DNA from: Acidobacteriota bacterium
GTDB lineage: Bacteria > Acidobacteriota > Terriglobia > Terriglobales > Acidobacteriaceae
Reading direction: 5' to 3'
Length of the DNA stretch: 6,258 bases
NCBI GenBank assembly: GCA_021798655.1
Contig: JAJZFE010000144.1
Coordinates: forward strand, 1-6,258
In this document: piece by piece, positions 5,611 to 6,258 of the stretch
How positions within the stretch are numbered: position 1 is the first letter of the stretch
How the letters are laid out: each line of letters opens with the position of its first letter
The notes under the pieces: model-generated
The model's input: the letters and a program-made list of their open reading frames with translations, nothing else
Told to the model about the DNA's origin: nothing
The model's database searches: none
Program-made: the position numbers and the translations under genes

Positions 5611-6258
5611 CTACGGCGGCGGATGTGCACTGTCGCTGCTGCTGCCCTCGGCGGGCACGGTCGCGGGGCCGATCGTCACCGTCGCCGCAAACAGCCTGCA
5701 GTCCGCGTAGGTGGACTCGAACCGGTCGGTGAAGCGGCCGTTGGCGCGCTCCGATACCAGGTGTCGCGAGAGCGGATACACCGCGCCGTTCAGCGTCACC
5801 GGTGCCAGGTCCACCTCAGCGAACGGGATGATGTGGTACGTGTTCACGCCGTACGCCGCCACGCGCCGCTCAATGTGCCGGATGCCGCCAGCCTCGTCCA
5901 GCAGGGCAAAGCCAGTGGTCCCGGCGCTGCGGCAGGTGGCGTCTTCGTCGGCGTGCGGCGCTGCGGCAAAGTCGATGCGTCCCGCGCCCTGCGTGTAGAC
6001 GTAGCAGTGTTGCTGCTCGGGCAGAAAGTAGCTGATCGCCTGCAGAAACCCGCCCTGCACGTAGGCCGGCATGGTGAATCCGCTGGCCGTCAACGGCTGG
6101 CCGTCGACGGTGAGGAACTCGGCGGACTCGTTCAGCTTGCCATCGGCGCGGCGGCGCACGCGCAGGTTCGCGGTGAACTCCACATGCCGCACCACCTGCG
6201 TCGGCTGCCCGTGTTTGCCCGGTCGCAGCTCCTCGCTTACCGCGCTCTGCAGACAGCT
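5611..6258 (-). CDS. Hypothetical, probably exported protein, 5' end outside the window
   Basis: The frame is open from the right edge to the TAG at 5611-5613, giving 215 residues of a longer protein. The window end reads SCLQSAVSEELRPGKHGQP and continues directly into VVRHVEFTANLRVRRRADGK, so a GTG at 6193-6195 is probably not the start. I do not recognise a named family. The order of short motifs resembles acidobacterial exported proteins of unknown function: a beta-strand-rich run; GTTGFALLDEAGGIRHIERRV (recalling 'x-G-x-A-W-I-D-x-x-T-G-x-i-x-R-l-e' strands); FAEVDLAPVTLNGAVYPLSRHL; and FESTYADCRLFAATVTIG near the end. The strand pattern suggests a LolA-like half-barrel, but that is inference. 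Cysteines at fragment residues 2, 85, 109 and 187 would allow disulphides outside the cytoplasm. The last 20 or so residues are Pro/Ser-rich and probably disordered. Confidence 0.7.
   Translation of the reverse strand, partial: SCLQSAVSEELRPGKHGQPTQVVRHVEFTANLRVRRRADGKLNESAEFLTVDGQPLTASGFTMPAYVQGGFLQAISYFLPEQQHCYVYTQGAGRIDFAAAPHADEDATCRSAGTTGFALLDEAGGIRHIERRVAAYGVNTYHIIPFAEVDLAPVTLNGAVYPLSRHLVSERANGRFTDRFESTYADCRLFAATVTIGPATVPAEGSSSDSAHPPP

Noticed and set aside
6193..6195. GTG as the start of the right-edge gene
   Set aside because: The frame stays open for 21 more codons to the window edge with protein-like composition, and no Shine-Dalgarno sequence is seen before the GTG.
1..6258. CRISPR array, tRNA, rRNA, insertion sequence or phage genes
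   Set aside because: No regularly spaced repeats, cloverleaf, transposase motifs or terminal inverted repeats were seen on either strand.

Overview
The window is GC-rich, tightly packed bacterial DNA, most likely from the Acidobacteriota (Terriglobales-type soil or plant-degrading bacteria). I infer this from the long 3rd-position-GC-rich frames, an exported protein that joins a carboxypeptidase-regulatory-like domain to a C-terminal block I know only from acidobacteria, the LPDAP motif after its signal peptide, and a short palindromic repeat of the kind scattered through acidobacterial genomes. The taxonomy comes from memory of families, not from a search.

Layout. At the left edge, on the plus strand, is the 3' two-thirds or so of a glycoside hydrolase family 5 (cellulase-type) gene with both catalytic glutamates. 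Its stop codon directly abuts the stop of a convergent gene. That gene, on the minus strand, encodes an exported S9 (prolyl-oligopeptidase superfamily) serine peptidase with an intact Ser-Asp-His triad. It follows prfA (peptide chain release factor 1, GGQ and PAT motifs intact) in the same direction, 26 bases downstream, so the two are probably co-transcribed. Upstream of prfA is a 235-base gap with short repeats. Next comes a minus-strand gene for a 373-residue exported protein of unknown function. A 200-base AT-richer gap follows, holding its ribosome binding site and a possible promoter. At the right edge is the 3' end of another minus-strand gene, an unrecognised probably exported protein whose frame runs off the window.

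How they fit together. prfA is housekeeping: it ends translation at UAA and UAG codons. The rest are probably cell-envelope or secreted proteins. The GH5 enzyme and S9 peptidase suggest extracellular polysaccharide and peptide degradation. I see no sign that the genes form one dedicated pathway, and no mobile element, CRISPR array, tRNA or rRNA.

The most notable point is an in-frame copy of a short interspersed palindromic repeat inside the S9 peptidase gene (about 1491-1531). It encodes a 14-residue low-complexity stretch at the junction between the propeller and hydrolase domains. I found no clearly new multi-gene system.
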